The position numbers and the translations under genes were made by a program. From Carallia brachiata (taxonomy: Eukaryota; Streptophyta; Magnoliopsida; Malpighiales; Rhizophoraceae): DNA of 64,000 nt. The stretch lies in contig JADCRB010000007.1 in assembly GCA_021464245.1 (NCBI GenBank), forward strand, positions 1,798,532-1,862,531, written 5' to 3'. Below, in pieces: positions 1 through 13,484 of this stretch. The notes beneath the pieces are model-generated. The model saw nothing but the letters and a program-made list of their open reading frames with translations, was not told the origin of the DNA and did no database searches. How positions within the stretch are numbered: the stretch's first letter is position 1; each line of letters starts with the position of its first letter.

Positions 1-2780
1 GAGATAATGGATTCTTAAAAGATGTCCCAACAACAACAGAATTTACAGCAATAATTCACGAACAATGATGTTGGCATTAGTCGAGTCCCAAGCAGATCAT
101 TGGTCAATGCCCAGCCATGCATTCTCTGTAGCCACCAACCGCCAAAAGTCTTGTACTCTCAATTGGCTTTTGACTTGGATAATCAATTCTTCGGAATGCC
201 TAGAAATTTTGTGAAATTATCAGTGAGTAATGCCGATAAAGAGATGATAATAGTCATTTTCTTTTTCTTTGGTTGATAAAATGGATAAGTAGATAATACC
301 TCACAGACTTGTCAATAAGATTGGTCAAATCTCTTATCTGAGTAGGTCAGGTAATTTACACTACGCCTACGAAGGAGCAAACTTATAATGCCCATTATAT
401 ATTATTGGATTGTTCGTGAACTTGAGAATTCAAAACAAATTTGGTCTTATTAACCACTTTTAGTAGGTCTCGAACTTAGTATTTCTCATTCAGATCTCAA
501 CCCTTTACCAACTAGATTACACGTTATGATAATCACTTTCTTTGTACACAAACCTAATGAACTGAAGTGGAGACAAATAACAGGGCTCGCTCACCCGTAA
601 CATCCAGTTAAAGTAATATTGAGGATGAATGTCCCACTCAAAAAAAGAGAATGTTCCCTTTGATTGTTGAAATAGTCGCAACAAAAATGCCTCGTACTGC
701 TCAATTCAACCTCGCCTGACGACCTTTTCGTGCCTCGTACTATTAATTGACTCTGAAATTTTATCTTAAAAAAAAAAACATGCGCTTTGGATACTATTTT
801 CCGAAAGCAAAACTATTTCAATCTTGTCAAGAGCATTACCAACAATTCTTAATTTCATCTCCAGTTAAAAAGGGCAACTGTCTTATATCGTTCAAGTCAA
901 GTAATCACATGCTCTAATTACATTCCAAACCAGTTTGGAATTTTTGTTAGGGTTATTGTGTGGCTTATAGAGAGTTTTGTTTGTAACTGCCCGTCTACTT
1001 CGAATAATTATAAGTAAAAGAATATATCCAATTGACTAAGTCAAGGCTACTCATGGATGAAAACAAATAAGAGGTCAATCAATTTGTCATCTTTAATTTT
1101 CATGGGAATCTAATTAACTAGTTGTTGGCTGTCCCTCGTGGTTTCTAAGATGCTTTCACTAACACACAACGTTTCAACTCTGTAGTTGTGTACGGTTCCA
1201 CAGCATAAAAATAATCTATATCAATTAGTGTTAACGTTGAACGTTATCAAATCAGAGATCTCGGTTTTAAAAATTGTCAGAGTGTTTGTAGAAACTAAAT
1301 ATATTCCTTCCTTTTATAACACTGGATTATACTGTAATCATCCAAGTAATCCAGAGGTTGTCCTGAGAGTAGAAATAATACTCTCTGACAAAATTATGAG
1401 ACATCATCCCTATCTTCTTATTTTTTAACCAAAAAAAAAAAAATCTGCCAAAACATCTATATTATCTTTTTTGTCGACCTTTTTTCGGATTTGTACCCGC
1501 CATGATGGAACAATTGGTTGGCTAATTATTCTCCAAAAGAAGACGAATCCAACTAATTGTACGTCTTTAAAGTAATTTTATCCGTTGTAATAAGCCATTT
1601 GTTATTGTCATTTTCCCGAAGTTTTTTTTTTTTTTTTTTTGGCTATAACGTCTCCACCATGATTCTAGCTAGTCCAGAAGTTAGACTACATAGCAAAATA
1701 TCTCAAAAATGTATCAGTTTTTGACTGAGAGATCTGCTTTTAATCGGGTAGGATGCATGAACTTAACGTGTGGTGTGTATAAAAGTTGACCAAAATATTA
1801 TGCTTGACAAAAATACCAGAAAAAATAATTGCACTAGCACATTTTAAATTTTTCTAAAACTTTTAATTGCCAAAATTTAAATGTATGAAAAATTCTAATA
1901 ATTTCCAATTAACCCTTTATAAAGATTCCATATAATATTCTATATTAGAAGAAGTAAAATTTGTGAGACTTTAATCATGATTATAAATAACTGTTTCATT
2001 TATTAGAAGCAATTTGTATTTTGTAAAGATTTATAGCTTTATAATCACATGTAATTAAAAAAATGGAAAAAAAAAAAAAAAAGAGAAAGCTACATGTTGA
2101 AAAAACTCAGTCTCCGGCCGATCATGAAAAAAAATGAGACTATTATGTGCCTTTTCTCGCCATTATTTTGATTTTGCGGTCTACATTTTATTTTATGGAT
2201 TTGAAATAGACTAGACAAGCAGATTTGCCTCTTGCCAATATCACGATGTTAACACGTGTTCTTAACGGAACCTCCCGTTATAGTAGACTCTACGACGAGT
2301 ACAATCCACTGTGTTAGTGCTCGAGCTTTACAAGTCAGCAAGAGCCGTCAAATTTGGCCGTTAGAAAGCAACGTGTTTTTTTGCTGTTTTGCGTGTTTCA
2401 AGTTTGATTTGACCCAAAGCCAGAGACAGGGAATCTCTGTCCTGTCCGTTGTTGAGAGTTACAGTCCACCGTTTGTAACGAGAGGCGTTTTTTATACACT
2501 ATGATTGAAAATTTTTAAATGAAAATGAAAGAAAAATAAAAAAAATTATTTTTTATTTATCTAAATAACTATTTTTTATTTTTTTCTCAAATTATTATTT
2601 ATTTTCTTTTTATAAATTTCTAATTATTACTTTTTATCAATTATAATATTATTATTACTGTATTATTTTTTATTTTTTTATTTACTTTCTATCTAAAATC
2701 TTACTATCCAATTACAGTATTAGCTTGAAAGCAAATAGATCTTCCACATTTTCATTACAAAGCCACTTGACCGACGAGAC
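1..2780. other. AT-rich intergenic DNA, no gene recognised
   Basis: No open frame here resembles a known protein. The longest frames (about 1186-1428 and 2256-2504, plus strand) start at non-ATG codons or lack family resemblance. The segment 2220-2500 is less AT-rich than its surroundings and could be regulatory or a decayed exon, but nothing identifies it. The rest is AT-rich DNA with poly-A and poly-T runs, for example 1622-1640. Confidence 0.6.
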
Positions 2781-2783
2781 TTA

Positions 2784-3525
2784 GGGGGTGTTTGGATTAA
2801 CTTTTGAAAGTATATTTGTGTTTTATTTTGAAAAAGTAAGAAGATAGGCGTTTGGTAAATTTTTTAGTATTGCTGTTTGATTCTACTTATTTCCTTATTT
2901 GACTTCCTAACAGCAACTGATTGAAAAGTAGTTCTGAACTACTTTTTATTACTTTTTGGATTACTTTTCACTTTTTAATATTAATAATAATTTATATGGA
3001 CTAAATTATCTTTAAAGAATATTTATATAATTTTACTATTTTTTTTACTTGACACATAAATTATATATGTTAATTTATTTTATTAGTATTTATATAATTT
3101 CAATAATTTTTTTCAGTATTCTTAAATAATATTTTTTCATTTCAATTTTCTTTAATATTGACATTTATAAAAAAAATCTCAAATATAATAATTTTTATCA
3201 TTTAATAAAAATTAATATTTTTTAAAAAAATTAAAAATTAAGTAAAATAATTCTCAATATTATTTATAAAATATTATTCTAAAATATAAAATAATAAAAT
3301 ATAAAAATAAAATTTTTAATATGATATATCTACATAAATTATATGACTAAATTAGACATTTTATTATTCAACAATAACAGTAAGTATAAAATTAACCAAA
3401 CATTTTATTAATTTTATCAGCAATCAGCAACAGTAAACAGGAATCAGCAATCAGCAGTCAGCAGTAACAACCAACAACAGCAATCAGTAACAGTAATATT
3501 CAACAGCTACAACGAATGTGTTATA
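2784..3525 (-). mobile_element. Tourist-like MITE, copy 1 (right end degenerate)
   Basis: It starts with GGGGGTGTTTGGATTAAC directly after TTA, the usual PIF/Harbinger target triplet. Its sequence is the reverse complement of the element at 3961-4708 over nearly the whole length; the shared block around 2930-3050 includes the same CTTTTTGGATTACTTTTCA stretch. The right end runs into CAGCAATCAG/CAGTAACAG motifs and does not end in a clean inverted repeat, so that terminus is eroded. No coding capacity is seen. Family assignment rests on terminal sequence and TTA context. Confidence 0.7.
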
Positions 3526-3960
3526 ATGGGTTAGATTTTTTTTTTCTTATATAATTTTTGTGTATAAGAAATAAAGTTAATATGTAATAGATAAAAAAAA
3601 ATTTAAAATCATATATAATAGGGCCAAACGAATGTGTAATATACATTATATATAAAAAAAATAAGATTGATATACAACTTACGTAAGGTTGATGTGCTGA
3701 CTAAGATGAAAAAACAAAAAAAAAAAATTATAAAATTACTGTGTTAACCCTCCGCAGCCAAAAGGCCACATCTTTGTAACACCGCTTTTTAGCAAGTTTA
3801 TTTTTCTTATGGTTAATTCCTACTAACGAAATTCTAACTCTAAATTTTCAATTTTAAAAATGACTAAAAATCTAGTGAGATAGAAATCGTTGGTAGCAGT
3901 TTTATCTATTTCAATGCTATTTATTTATTAATATTTCATTCATCAAACCTAAAATATTTA

Positions 3961-4708
3961 GGGTCTGTTTGGATTAACTGTTAATGTTATTATTGCTGAT
4001 TGTTGTTATAATTACTGCTGCTGATTACTGATTGCGATTCCTATTTATTGTTACTGATTGTTAATAAAATTAATGAAGTGTTTGGTTAATTATATACTTA
4101 CTGTTACTGTTAAATAATAAAATGTCTAATTTAGACATATAATTCTTGTATATATATCATATTAAAAATTTTATTTTTATATTTTTATATTTTATATTTT
4201 AGAATAATATTTTATAAATAATATTGATAATTATTTTACTTAATTTTTAAATTTTTTTAAAAAAAAAATTAATTTTTATTAAATGATAAAAATTTTTATG
4301 TTTAAGATTTTTTTATAAATGTTAATATTAAAAAAATTGAAGTGAAAAAAAAATTATTTAAGAATATTTGAAAAAAAATTATTGAAGTTATATAAATACT
4401 AATAAAATAAATTAACATTTCTAATTCATGTGTCAAGTGAAAAAAATAATAGTAAAATTATATAAATATTTTTTAAGGATAATTTAGTCCATATAAATTA
4501 TTATTAATATTAAAAAATGAAAAGTAATCCAAAAAGTAATAAAAAAGTAGCCCAAAACTGTTTTTCAATCAACTGCTGTTAGGAAGTCAAATAAAGAAAT
4601 AAACATAATCAAACAGCAATATTAAAAAATTTACCAAACATGTATCTTACTATTTTTTGAAAATAAAACATAAATGCACCCCTTCAAAAATTAACCCAAA
4701 CATCCCCC
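3961..4708 (+). mobile_element. Tourist-like MITE, copy 2 (complete)
   Basis: The left end is GGGTCTGTTTGGATTAAC and the right end, read on the minus strand, is GGGGATGTTTGGGTTAAT. The element is flanked by TTA on both sides (3958-3960 and 4709-4711), as expected for a PIF/Harbinger-type target duplication. It is about 748 bp, AT-rich and non-coding. It lies in inverted orientation to the copy at 2784-3525, so the two could fold into a roughly 700-bp hairpin with a 435-bp loop. Confidence 0.75.
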
Positions 4709-4711
4709 TTA

Positions 4712-7386
4712 GTTTATATGACAACCAAATATAATTAGTAAGACAAAAGGTATATAACAGTCTTAATGACAATAAGCATGTATATTTGTAAAATTATCTC
4801 TCGGCAGAAGAAAATAAGCAAAAATGCTGTTATTATCCTTCTTCAAATTCAGTCTTTTCTCTATGAAGAAGGTCAGTCATAGTAACAGAAATTTGGCCAG
4901 ATCATATTTGTTATCATTTTTAGTTTGCTCTCTTTGATTTCTAGGTATCCGTAGTACACCTAAATTCTTAGGAAAAGATATTTTTAGCTCCACAAAACAA
5001 CTTCAAAATAACAATTAAGTTATATATATCGTTAAATAATTAAATTCATGAAAAATAAATAAATAAATTAACTATCAAATATTTTTAAATAAAATTATAT
5101 TATTATTTATTATTATTTAATTATAATTATATAATCTCACTCAAATTCGTAATTACCAACACGCAAATGAATTGATTCCTTTGGAAACGCACACACTACT
5201 TTCAAAGTTTGTTTTAAGCACAAATTGCTCTCTCTCTCTCCCTCTCTCTCTCTCCCTCTCTCTCTCTCTTTCTTGTGGGAAACTCGCCACGCTAATTTAT
5301 CCGTCACGAAATATCAACAAAGGTAGGCACCATTAATAGCCATTATTAAGTTTGCAAATGCAGCACAAAAATGAGCGGCAAATCTGGTAAAGGATTTAGG
5401 TTACATACGTAAATATAAATTGTGTTGACGGTCAAATTACAGATTCCAATTATCACAAAACACGTGTCCACTTGCCAAATCCTGCTTTAAGGACTCTCAA
5501 ATGGCAGTAAACCACGTATTGGGCAGCCGTGATGGCGTCAGGAAAGCCACCTGTAAAGTGCTAGAGTCATAATACACAGCAGCCACGAACAAATTTATAG
5601 CTGGAAGGATAATTTTGACCGAAGGGGAACACCACTTCTTGGGAGGACAATTTTCCTGGCTGTGGAATCCCTTCAAAACAGAGAGCAGTGTGTATCCTCG
5701 TATCAAGGAGTTTCGTCCATGGTCCTATCACAGAGGCCAGAAAGGTTAAACTTGATCAAAGCAGACGCCAATTTTTAAACAAAATACAAGTTTTAATTAA
5801 ATATATAAAAAATATATAATTAATTTAATAATATTTAATAATTTTTTATTTTTTATTTTTATAATTTAACTCATCTTTTATTTTTTAAAGTTCATATCAT
5901 TACTTACTGACGCACTTTCCCAATTGGTTACCTAAAAAGCTTTTTTGTCGTTAAAAATTATTAGATGTGTACTACTACAGCTTTAAATCTACGACAGGAC
6001 TTCTCGGAAAACATAATAAGACAATATTAAATTTTTTAACACATTTTTTTAACATTAAAAAAAATTTATTATTAATATATTAATTATCTGATCTATAAGT
6101 AAAGTCACGATAATTCTTATTTTTTAGTGTTTCCTTTAATAATTTTAAAAAGGCTGATTCACCACTTAAACATCAATAAAACTGAGCGTGACTCTGTTAT
6201 AAACCACGACAATTACTAAATCAAACTCATGCACCATACTTTCACACTTTCGCATAAATGCTAACATCAGGTATTTATCAAAAGAATACATACACAAAAA
6301 CTCATTTTAAATTATAAATATCAAAATATATAAATTTATTATTAAATTATTACCTCGAATTTTAGCATATTGTTGTACATTGAAAACGGTCTTCTTACAC
6401 ATTCGAATCGATTGTATTACATATTTACTTATTTTTTATTGAAATAAAATTTCGAAAAAAAATAATTCTTAATACATATGACGTTGGATGAGCAGTGAAT
6501 TACGTCTGAAGGCTCAGTCCGCGTACTTTTTTACTTTATTATATTATAATATAGTAACGAAGATGATCATTAGAAAGTAGAAACTAAAGTTAGTTTTGAA
6601 GTTCTCTTGAAAAGAACTTTTTGTTTTTTGACACACTCTTGAAAAAAAGAAAACTTAAAATTTTGATCATCATTAATCCTTGTTTAATTAAATCCATCTT
6701 GGACTCAATTTCACGCTACATAATATGAGAGTTTTGTATGATAGTTATAAACTCTATCTTGGGAATATCATTCCTAAGCAAAATATACGTGACCTTCTAG
6801 GATTTGTATTTTGAATAATCCCATAGTTAGAGAGGAAGGGAGAACTTGAATTGAAAACATCAAATACCAAAATAGTGGCACGGTCCCACGAGGTGGGCGG
6901 TGAAGCCAAAGAGAAAAAATAGAAAAGGCAAAAACTTACGAAATTAAAATCCAAGAGGAAAACGTTTCATGTCTTGTGTCCGCTATACACTGGATGGAGT
7001 AGTCTAGTTTATACTTTGGTGTTTTTTTTTTTATTTAGTCTAATTTGGAATTTTTTATTATTACTCATTTTCTAATAAATAAGAATTTATATTAAGAATA
7101 CAATTTTTAGTTCTATACTCGTTAACACACGATAACTTAGTATGAAAATATCTATTTACACCTAATTGTACTCTAATAATAATGTATTTTTTATAAAGAA
7201 TAAAGACGTAAATAATAATTGCAGTTTCAGTCTACTGATATACTTACGACATATCTTTTTTATTATTTAAAAAAAGAAAGTTTTACATTCGCTATATGCA
7301 TTGCGGGTCCATAAACGCACTGAAACCGGAAATTAAAGAGCCCTCACAGGATCCCTCGGCATGTCCATGGACAATCTGGCTCCCCT
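4712..7386. other. Intergenic DNA upstream of the sulfate transporter
   Basis: AT-rich DNA with a CT microsatellite at 5227-5270 and a more complex patch at 5450-5750. That patch contains ACACGTGTC, a G-box-like motif, at about 5460-5468, and a minus-strand open frame at 5497-5706 with no recognised homology. Other patches with mixed composition (6480-6530, 6720-6960) show no convincing exon. The 3' part would be the distal promoter of the sulfate transporter. Confidence 0.5.
5227..5270. repeat. (CT)n microsatellite
   Basis: A run of CT dinucleotides interrupted by two CCC steps, lying in intergenic DNA. Confidence 0.9.
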
Positions 7387-7393
7387 CTATAAA
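7387..7393 (+). promoter_or_regulatory. Probable TATA box of the sulfate transporter
   Basis: CTATAAA lies about 143 bp before the ATG of the transporter in an otherwise mixed-composition stretch. With the usual 25-35 bp spacing, transcription would begin near 7420 and give a leader of about 115 nt. That would leave the ATGs at 7296 and 7361 outside the mRNA. This is inferred from motif and position only. Confidence 0.5.
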
Positions 7394-7535
7394 GCCATGG
7401 CCAACCCACCCTTCTTGGATCACATTTCAGTTGCACCACCTTTTCTTCCTTTCTCATCTGATAACCACCACCACCACCACCAGGCACCACCAGCTTGGCG
7501 GACTAAGCATCAATTCATAAATAGTAATAGCAGAC

Positions 7536-10500
7536 ATGGGCAACGCAAGCAATGATTACCCGTCTGCCGGCGAGGAGTGTGTGCATCGAGTGGCAATTCC
7601 ACCGCCGCAACCCTTTGTTAAGTCCCTGAAATATAATCTGAAAGAGACTTTCTTTCCTGACGATCCGCTTAGGCAGTTCAAGAACCAGCGTCTATCTCGG
7701 AGACTGGTATTAGGCCTCCAATATTTCTTGCCAATTCTGGAATGGGCTCCTGGCTACACTTTCCAGTTCTTAAAATCTGACCTTATCTCTGGAATAACTA
7801 TTGCCAGTCTTGCCATCCCTCAGGGGATAAGTTATGCAAAACTCGCTAACTTGCCACCGATTCTTGGCTTATGTAAGTGCCCAAAATATAGATGCGAGCT
7901 AGTGTGGTTTTATCGATGAATTTTTTTTGTTTATAATTCTGTCTGAATAAATTGCAGATTCGAGCTTTGTTCCGCCACTGGTTTATGCAATGATGGGAAG
8001 TTCAAGAGACTTGGCTGTTGGGACTGTTGCTGTTGCTTCGCTCCTCATAGCTTCAATGCTGGGAAATGAGGTTAATGCCAATGAGAACCCCAAGCTTTAC
8101 CTTCACCTTGCTTTCACGGCCACGTTCTTCGCCGGAGTTTTCCAAGCTTCCCTGGGCTTGTTAAGGTACTTGTGTATTATCAGTTTACCACGCGATATCA
8201 ATACATGTTCTGTTCGTCAACAACATCAAATTTTTCTTACACGGACTGGTAACTCTAAATTTAAGTGTTACTATAGCGTACAGTAATTAAACTTATATTT
8301 TGCAGTAATTATTTAAATTATTTGTAATATTACCCTATTTTCTCATTTTGATTAAAAAATATATATTCTTTTAATTCCGCAGTCACTGCATAGAATTTAT
8401 TACATTTTGCAATTTGTACTTTTGTCTCTCTATCTGATCTGTAAGAGTTCTTGACTTATGTATCTTCGTCTAAACTGTCTTAATCACTTGGATGGTTCTA
8501 TTAAGTTGAATTATAATCTGCATATATATCTTATGACGGAGCGTCAATTTTACATATATATCAAGGTGCATCCTTTCATTCCTTAAAAAAATAATAAAAA
8601 GGAAATTAATTAACATTTCTACTAATAATTGCAGGCTTGGATTCATCGTGGATTTTCTATCACATGCAACTATAGTGGGTTTCATGGCAGGAGCAGCAAC
8701 AGTGGTGTGCCTACAACAGTTAAAAGGGATTCTTGGACTTGAACATTTTACACATGCCACTGATCTTGTCTCCGTCATGCGTTCTGTCTTCAACCAAACA
8801 CATGAGGTCAGTCCTTTCTTTTCTTTTTATTTTTTATTTTTTCCTTCTCTCCTGCGCTAATTTATATATGCATGTATATGGATGCGAAACAATACATGTA
8901 GTAATCCCCTGTATACATGCATGTACAGATTTAGCAAAGGGACAAAATCTTTATTCATTCATAATTTCTTTTTTTTTCATAGCACTCGTTATTTTTATTC
9001 ACATTTTTGTGAGTATAGTACACACATAATCTATATTACATAAATTTATTTATTGATATTTTTTTATTTTACATAGAGTCCACTTATAAATTTTTTTTCA
9101 TTTGTATTTGAAATTGAGTTAATTTGAATTACATTTTAAGTAAATTAAATTAAAAATATCATTTATTCTCTAGTTTTCTTTTTTTCTTAGGCCATCTAAG
9201 TTAATTGCTATTACATCCGTAATTGATTGCAGTGGAGATGGGAAAGTGCCCTGTTAGGATTTTGCTTCCTTTTCTTCCTCCTTATCACCAGATACTTTGT
9301 AAGTATTTTCTTTTTTTCATTAAAAAATTTATTATAATATGAATTATACAATAGAAATAATTTTATCTATTTCTGCACAAATTTTCTAGTCTAGATTCAG
9401 GCATGTTGGCTCTGATTTCACATATCGCACCGATAAGAATAAGTTTTAAAGTAGCACATGAGTATCATATCCCAAAAAAAAGTAAGAAATAAATTCAATA
9501 GATTCGATTAAAAGTAAAGAATAATATATTAGATTCTATTTATGGAAAAAAAAAAACAATAAAGTCTATTTATAACCACTACTATAGTATTTATATTAGT
9601 ATTAACAGACTAATTAGGCTTCTCAAATCAATAGTTATTTTTTAATTAGATTCTAACCGTAATAATTACACTTTGCATCAAATTCAAAAGTTCTTTGGCC
9701 TGCCCCCACTACATTATGCTCAATGCCTACATGACGTTTCTGTCCTTAATTTCAACGCTTAACTCACTTTAAGAACAAAAAAACGCCTTTATGGTACCTA
9801 CTCATTGACTGTTCGGCGAATTTATTTGCTGATTTTTATGATCTCCACTAATAATTATTCATATGTCAATTCTGTTAAGCTGCCCAAGTTGCCTTATCAT
9901 AAGCTTAATTATCCATTTAATACATATCAATACGTTGACGAGGAGGCCAATTATTGTTGCTTTTCAAAGAAAGACACCTAATTTCCTTAAAAAAAGAAAA
10001 AAAAAAAAAAGAAACCGAAAGACACCCTTTTTTTTTTTTTTTTGATAATACGACGCCCTAATTAATTAACTAGTAATTAATGTTGGATCATTGCGTACGT
10101 GCAGAGCAAGAGACAACCCAAATTCTTCTGGATTTCAGCAATGGCACCTCTGACATCTGTTATATTGGGAAGCCTTCTCGTTTATCTCACCCAAGCTGAG
10201 AAACATGGTGTTCAAGTGGTCAGTGTCCCTATTCCAATTCCCTCCTCCTATTTATCCATATTTGTCAGAGAGAAAATAAATAAAATAAAAAATTGTTAAT
10301 AGTCACCCCAAAAAAAAATGCCTATTCACTTAAAAAATATGAAGCAAATGGATGCATAAGACGAATGTCACAAACTCGTATGAAGCAAAATGTGTGAAAT
10401 TAATGTCTGATTTGAATTAAATTTAAGACTAGAGTGTTATGGTTGTCATAATAGTTATGGAACTAGAAAGATGCTATCCTATTGTTTGTATTAAGAATGG

Positions 10501-13255
10501 TTGAAATATATATCAAATAAATAAGCAACGGAAATAAAGCTTTTAAAAATCGATTTCTAAGCCAGTCACTCATTGGTTGCTAAGATATACACCAACAGTT
10601 TGTTCGATTTCAATAAAATTCAGATTAAAAAAAAAAAAAAAAGGAAAAGAGACGACAGGAAAGAGATAAAATGTCTGTCCCATCGGACACACGAACGAAC
10701 CTTGATCTGTTTGTCACTTACAAGATGCGAGCCACCAAGAAATCGGTAATAAACATAGAAATTAGAAATAGATTTGGACCACCCACATCCAAGCCAAGGT
10801 CTGTTTCACATGGGATTCTGGCCTGCTGGGTCCCAATCTTTTTTCTTGGACCAAACTGTGGGCCCCGGCAACAATAATGGAGCTACGGCGATTAATGTGG
10901 CCCCCATTATGATCATGTTTGATTCGCACAATTCTTGATTGGGCCGTTCTGTTCGGCCGGACCGGATTTTGCCACTTATATTCTAATGCGGCCACTCTTG
11001 GGTATATCTGTTCAGATAGGACACTTGAAAAAGGGCTTAAATCCACCGACGTTCGGCGATCTGGTATTTGTGGGCCCTTATCTGACGACAGCTATTAAAA
11101 TTGGAATCATCACGGGCGTTATTGCTCTCGCTGTGAGTACCCTTATCTAAATTACATTGAAAGCCAAAAAAATATATATATGTTTACACGCAATAAATTA
11201 TATTATATGGACAAATCTCGCATTAACCATCCAGTGTTTGATGATCTAAATCACCATTCAAAAAAATAAAACATGTCATGATATTTCTACTATTCATTTA
11301 TAAAAATATATAATGTGCGTTAAGTAGTATGTTTAGAATTTTATTATATTAATGCGTGAATTAGACGTAAATTTGTATTGTTGAATCTCAATCATTAGTT
11401 ATAGTCGGTATACTAATTATCAAAGACATTGTTAACTGTAACTAAGAAGGTTAAGATCAACGAGTCTATATAACTTTTTTGATATGTTTATTAATTGATA
11501 TATTTGCACAGGAAGGAATAGCTGTTGGGAGAAGTTTTTCAATGTTCAAGAATTATCACATAGATGGAAACAAAGAGATGATTGCTATTGGTACCATGAA
11601 CATTGTAGGCTCTTGCACCTCATGTTATCTCACGACAGGTAACTATAATTCCAAGCAGATGAGATTAATCATATTTTGGATTAAGTGATGGATCCAAGAA
11701 TTTCACTTAGCGAGAACAACAAGATCTAGGGTTACAAATAAGCCAATATAATAGCTTCAATAATGTTCAATTTTGAGATGTTTATAAATTATGCTAAAAT
11801 CGAGTTCGATATTGATATCTTGAATAACAAACGAAACTAAATCATACGTAGTTTACTTAAATTAAAATTAAATAAATTTTAACGATTCTATGTTAATCAA
11901 ACTGAATTTACAAGATTTTTATGAAAGTATATATGTACATAGTTGCTGACAACATAATTTTGTGAATGAAAATGAAAATTTCAGGGCCATTTTCGCGATC
12001 AGCGGTGAACTTCAATGCAGGATGCAAGACTGCGGTATCAAACATCGTGATGGCGATGGCAGTCATGGTGACACTGTTGTTCCTGACTCCGTTGTTCCAT
12101 TACACTCCGTTGGTCGTGCTTTCCTCCATTATCATCTCTGCCATGCTGGGCCTCATAGATTATGATGCAGCATTCCATCTCTGGAAGGTTGATAAGTTTG
12201 ATTTCGCAGTGTGCATCGGAGCCTATGGGGGTGTGGTTTTTGGCAGTGTTGAGATTGGTCTCGTTGTAGCGGTATGTATGCACTACTATAACTCTGCTTC
12301 TTGTTGAAATTCTTAATTTTCTCTGTTCCAATTATGAAGTTGATTTTCGTTTGATATTGATTGGTTTGTTTGAATTGATTTAGGTGGCAATTTCATTGCT
12401 AAGGTTACTTCTGTTTGTCGCGAGACCAAGAACCTTCACTCTTGGGAACATCCCAAACTCCATGATCTATAGAAATGTCGAGCAGTATCCAAACGCCAGC
12501 AGTGTTCCAGGAGTTCTCATACTTGAGATTGATGCTCCCATTTACTTTGCCAACTCAAACTATTTAAGAGAAAGGTAATATTATATTATTACATGCATGA
12601 ACAGCATTAATATGCGAAGTTCTTTGAATCAAACGTATAACTAATCTGCTCCATTTAATTCACCAAGCTTATCTCATGTGCTTATTCTACCGAAATACTG
12701 ATCAGGATCTCAAGATGGATCGATGACGAGGAAGACAGACTAAAGTCTTCGGGGGAAAGTAGCATACAGTATGTTATTCTTGACATGGGAGGTAAGTGAT
12801 AATGGAAATAAATGCTCTTGGGAAATTCTTCAATAAATTTTTTTTGGAAGATTTCTAATTTAATTTATTTTTTTAATAAGTATAATCTACTCATAATCAT
12901 ACATTATAATAAGTGAGATTTATTTAAAATAAAAATAAAAAAATAATTTTGTGATGAATAAATTATATTTATAAAAAAAATTAATAAAATTAACAAATAC
13001 TTTTTACTTTCCCCAATGAGAAAGCTTTAGAAACCGGAGTCACCTTCATTTTGTTATTGGCTCGCAGCTGTCGGTAACATTGACACAAGTGGGATAAGCA
13101 TGCTCGAGGAAGTCAAGAAAATCATCGACAGAAGAGGGCTCAAGGTACATTCTTTTCCCATGATCTCTTTTTTTTTTTTTTAATCACCCTTTTTGTTCAG
13201 AATTGGATTTGGATTTGCTGTACAAGATTATATGCATTCATATTGGCTAAAAGAA

Positions 13256-13290
<35 letters not shown>

Positions 13291-13484
13291 AACAGCTGGT
13301 GTTGGCCAACCCAGGAGCAGAGGTGATGAAGAAGCTCAACAAATCCGGGTTTATTGAGAAGATAGGCCAGGAATGGATATTTTTGACAGTAGGAGAAGCT
13401 GTTGGAGCGTGCAACTTCATGTTTCACACATTCAAACCAGACTCCTCCAAGGCTGAATCTGATCAGCCATACAACAATGTCTAA
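7536..13484 (+). CDS. SULTR3: Sulfate transporter, SULTR group 3 (SULTR3;1/3;2 type)
   Basis: Predicted proton-coupled sulfate transporter of the SLC26/SulP family. Twelve exons join in phase: 7536-7872, 7958-8165, 8635-8806, 9233-9298, 10105-10218, 11016-11132, 11512-11638, 11985-12271, 12384-12574, 12706-12791, 13068-13144, 13296-13484. This gives 656 residues, as expected for Arabidopsis SULTR3;1. The N-terminus has the plant motif [12 protein letters not shown]; the SulP signature and many membrane segments follow (about residues 75-480), then a STAS domain (about 520-640) with [14 protein letters not shown] around Asp574-Ser576. It ends in YNNV like group 3 proteins. In Arabidopsis, group 3 members include plastid-envelope sulfate carriers; location here is inferred. 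Introns 4 and 5 are about 0.8 kb each. A TA repeat ends 7 bp before the last acceptor. Some features recall SULTR3;1 and others ([17 protein letters not shown]) SULTR3;2, so the subgroup number is open. Confidence 0.95.
13257..13288. repeat. (TA)n microsatellite in the last intron of the sulfate transporter
   Basis: About 16 TA units lie immediately before the acceptor of exon 12 (AG at 13294-13295), where the polypyrimidine tract normally sits. Confidence 0.9.

Noticed and set aside
5497..5706. Minus-strand 69-codon frame
   Set aside because: It has mixed composition but no recognised motif, no splice context and no flanking gene structure; noted only as an unassigned patch.
7296..7555. Two upstream open frames with ATG before the sulfate transporter, one overlapping its start
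   Set aside because: The TATA box at 7387 puts both ATGs (7296, 7361) upstream of the likely transcription start. The His run comes from a CACCAC repeat, and neither frame resembles a known protein.
10671..11046. Open frames on both strands inside sulfate-transporter intron 5
   Set aside because: The surrounding exons splice cleanly across them, and no family resemblance or start context supports a nested gene.
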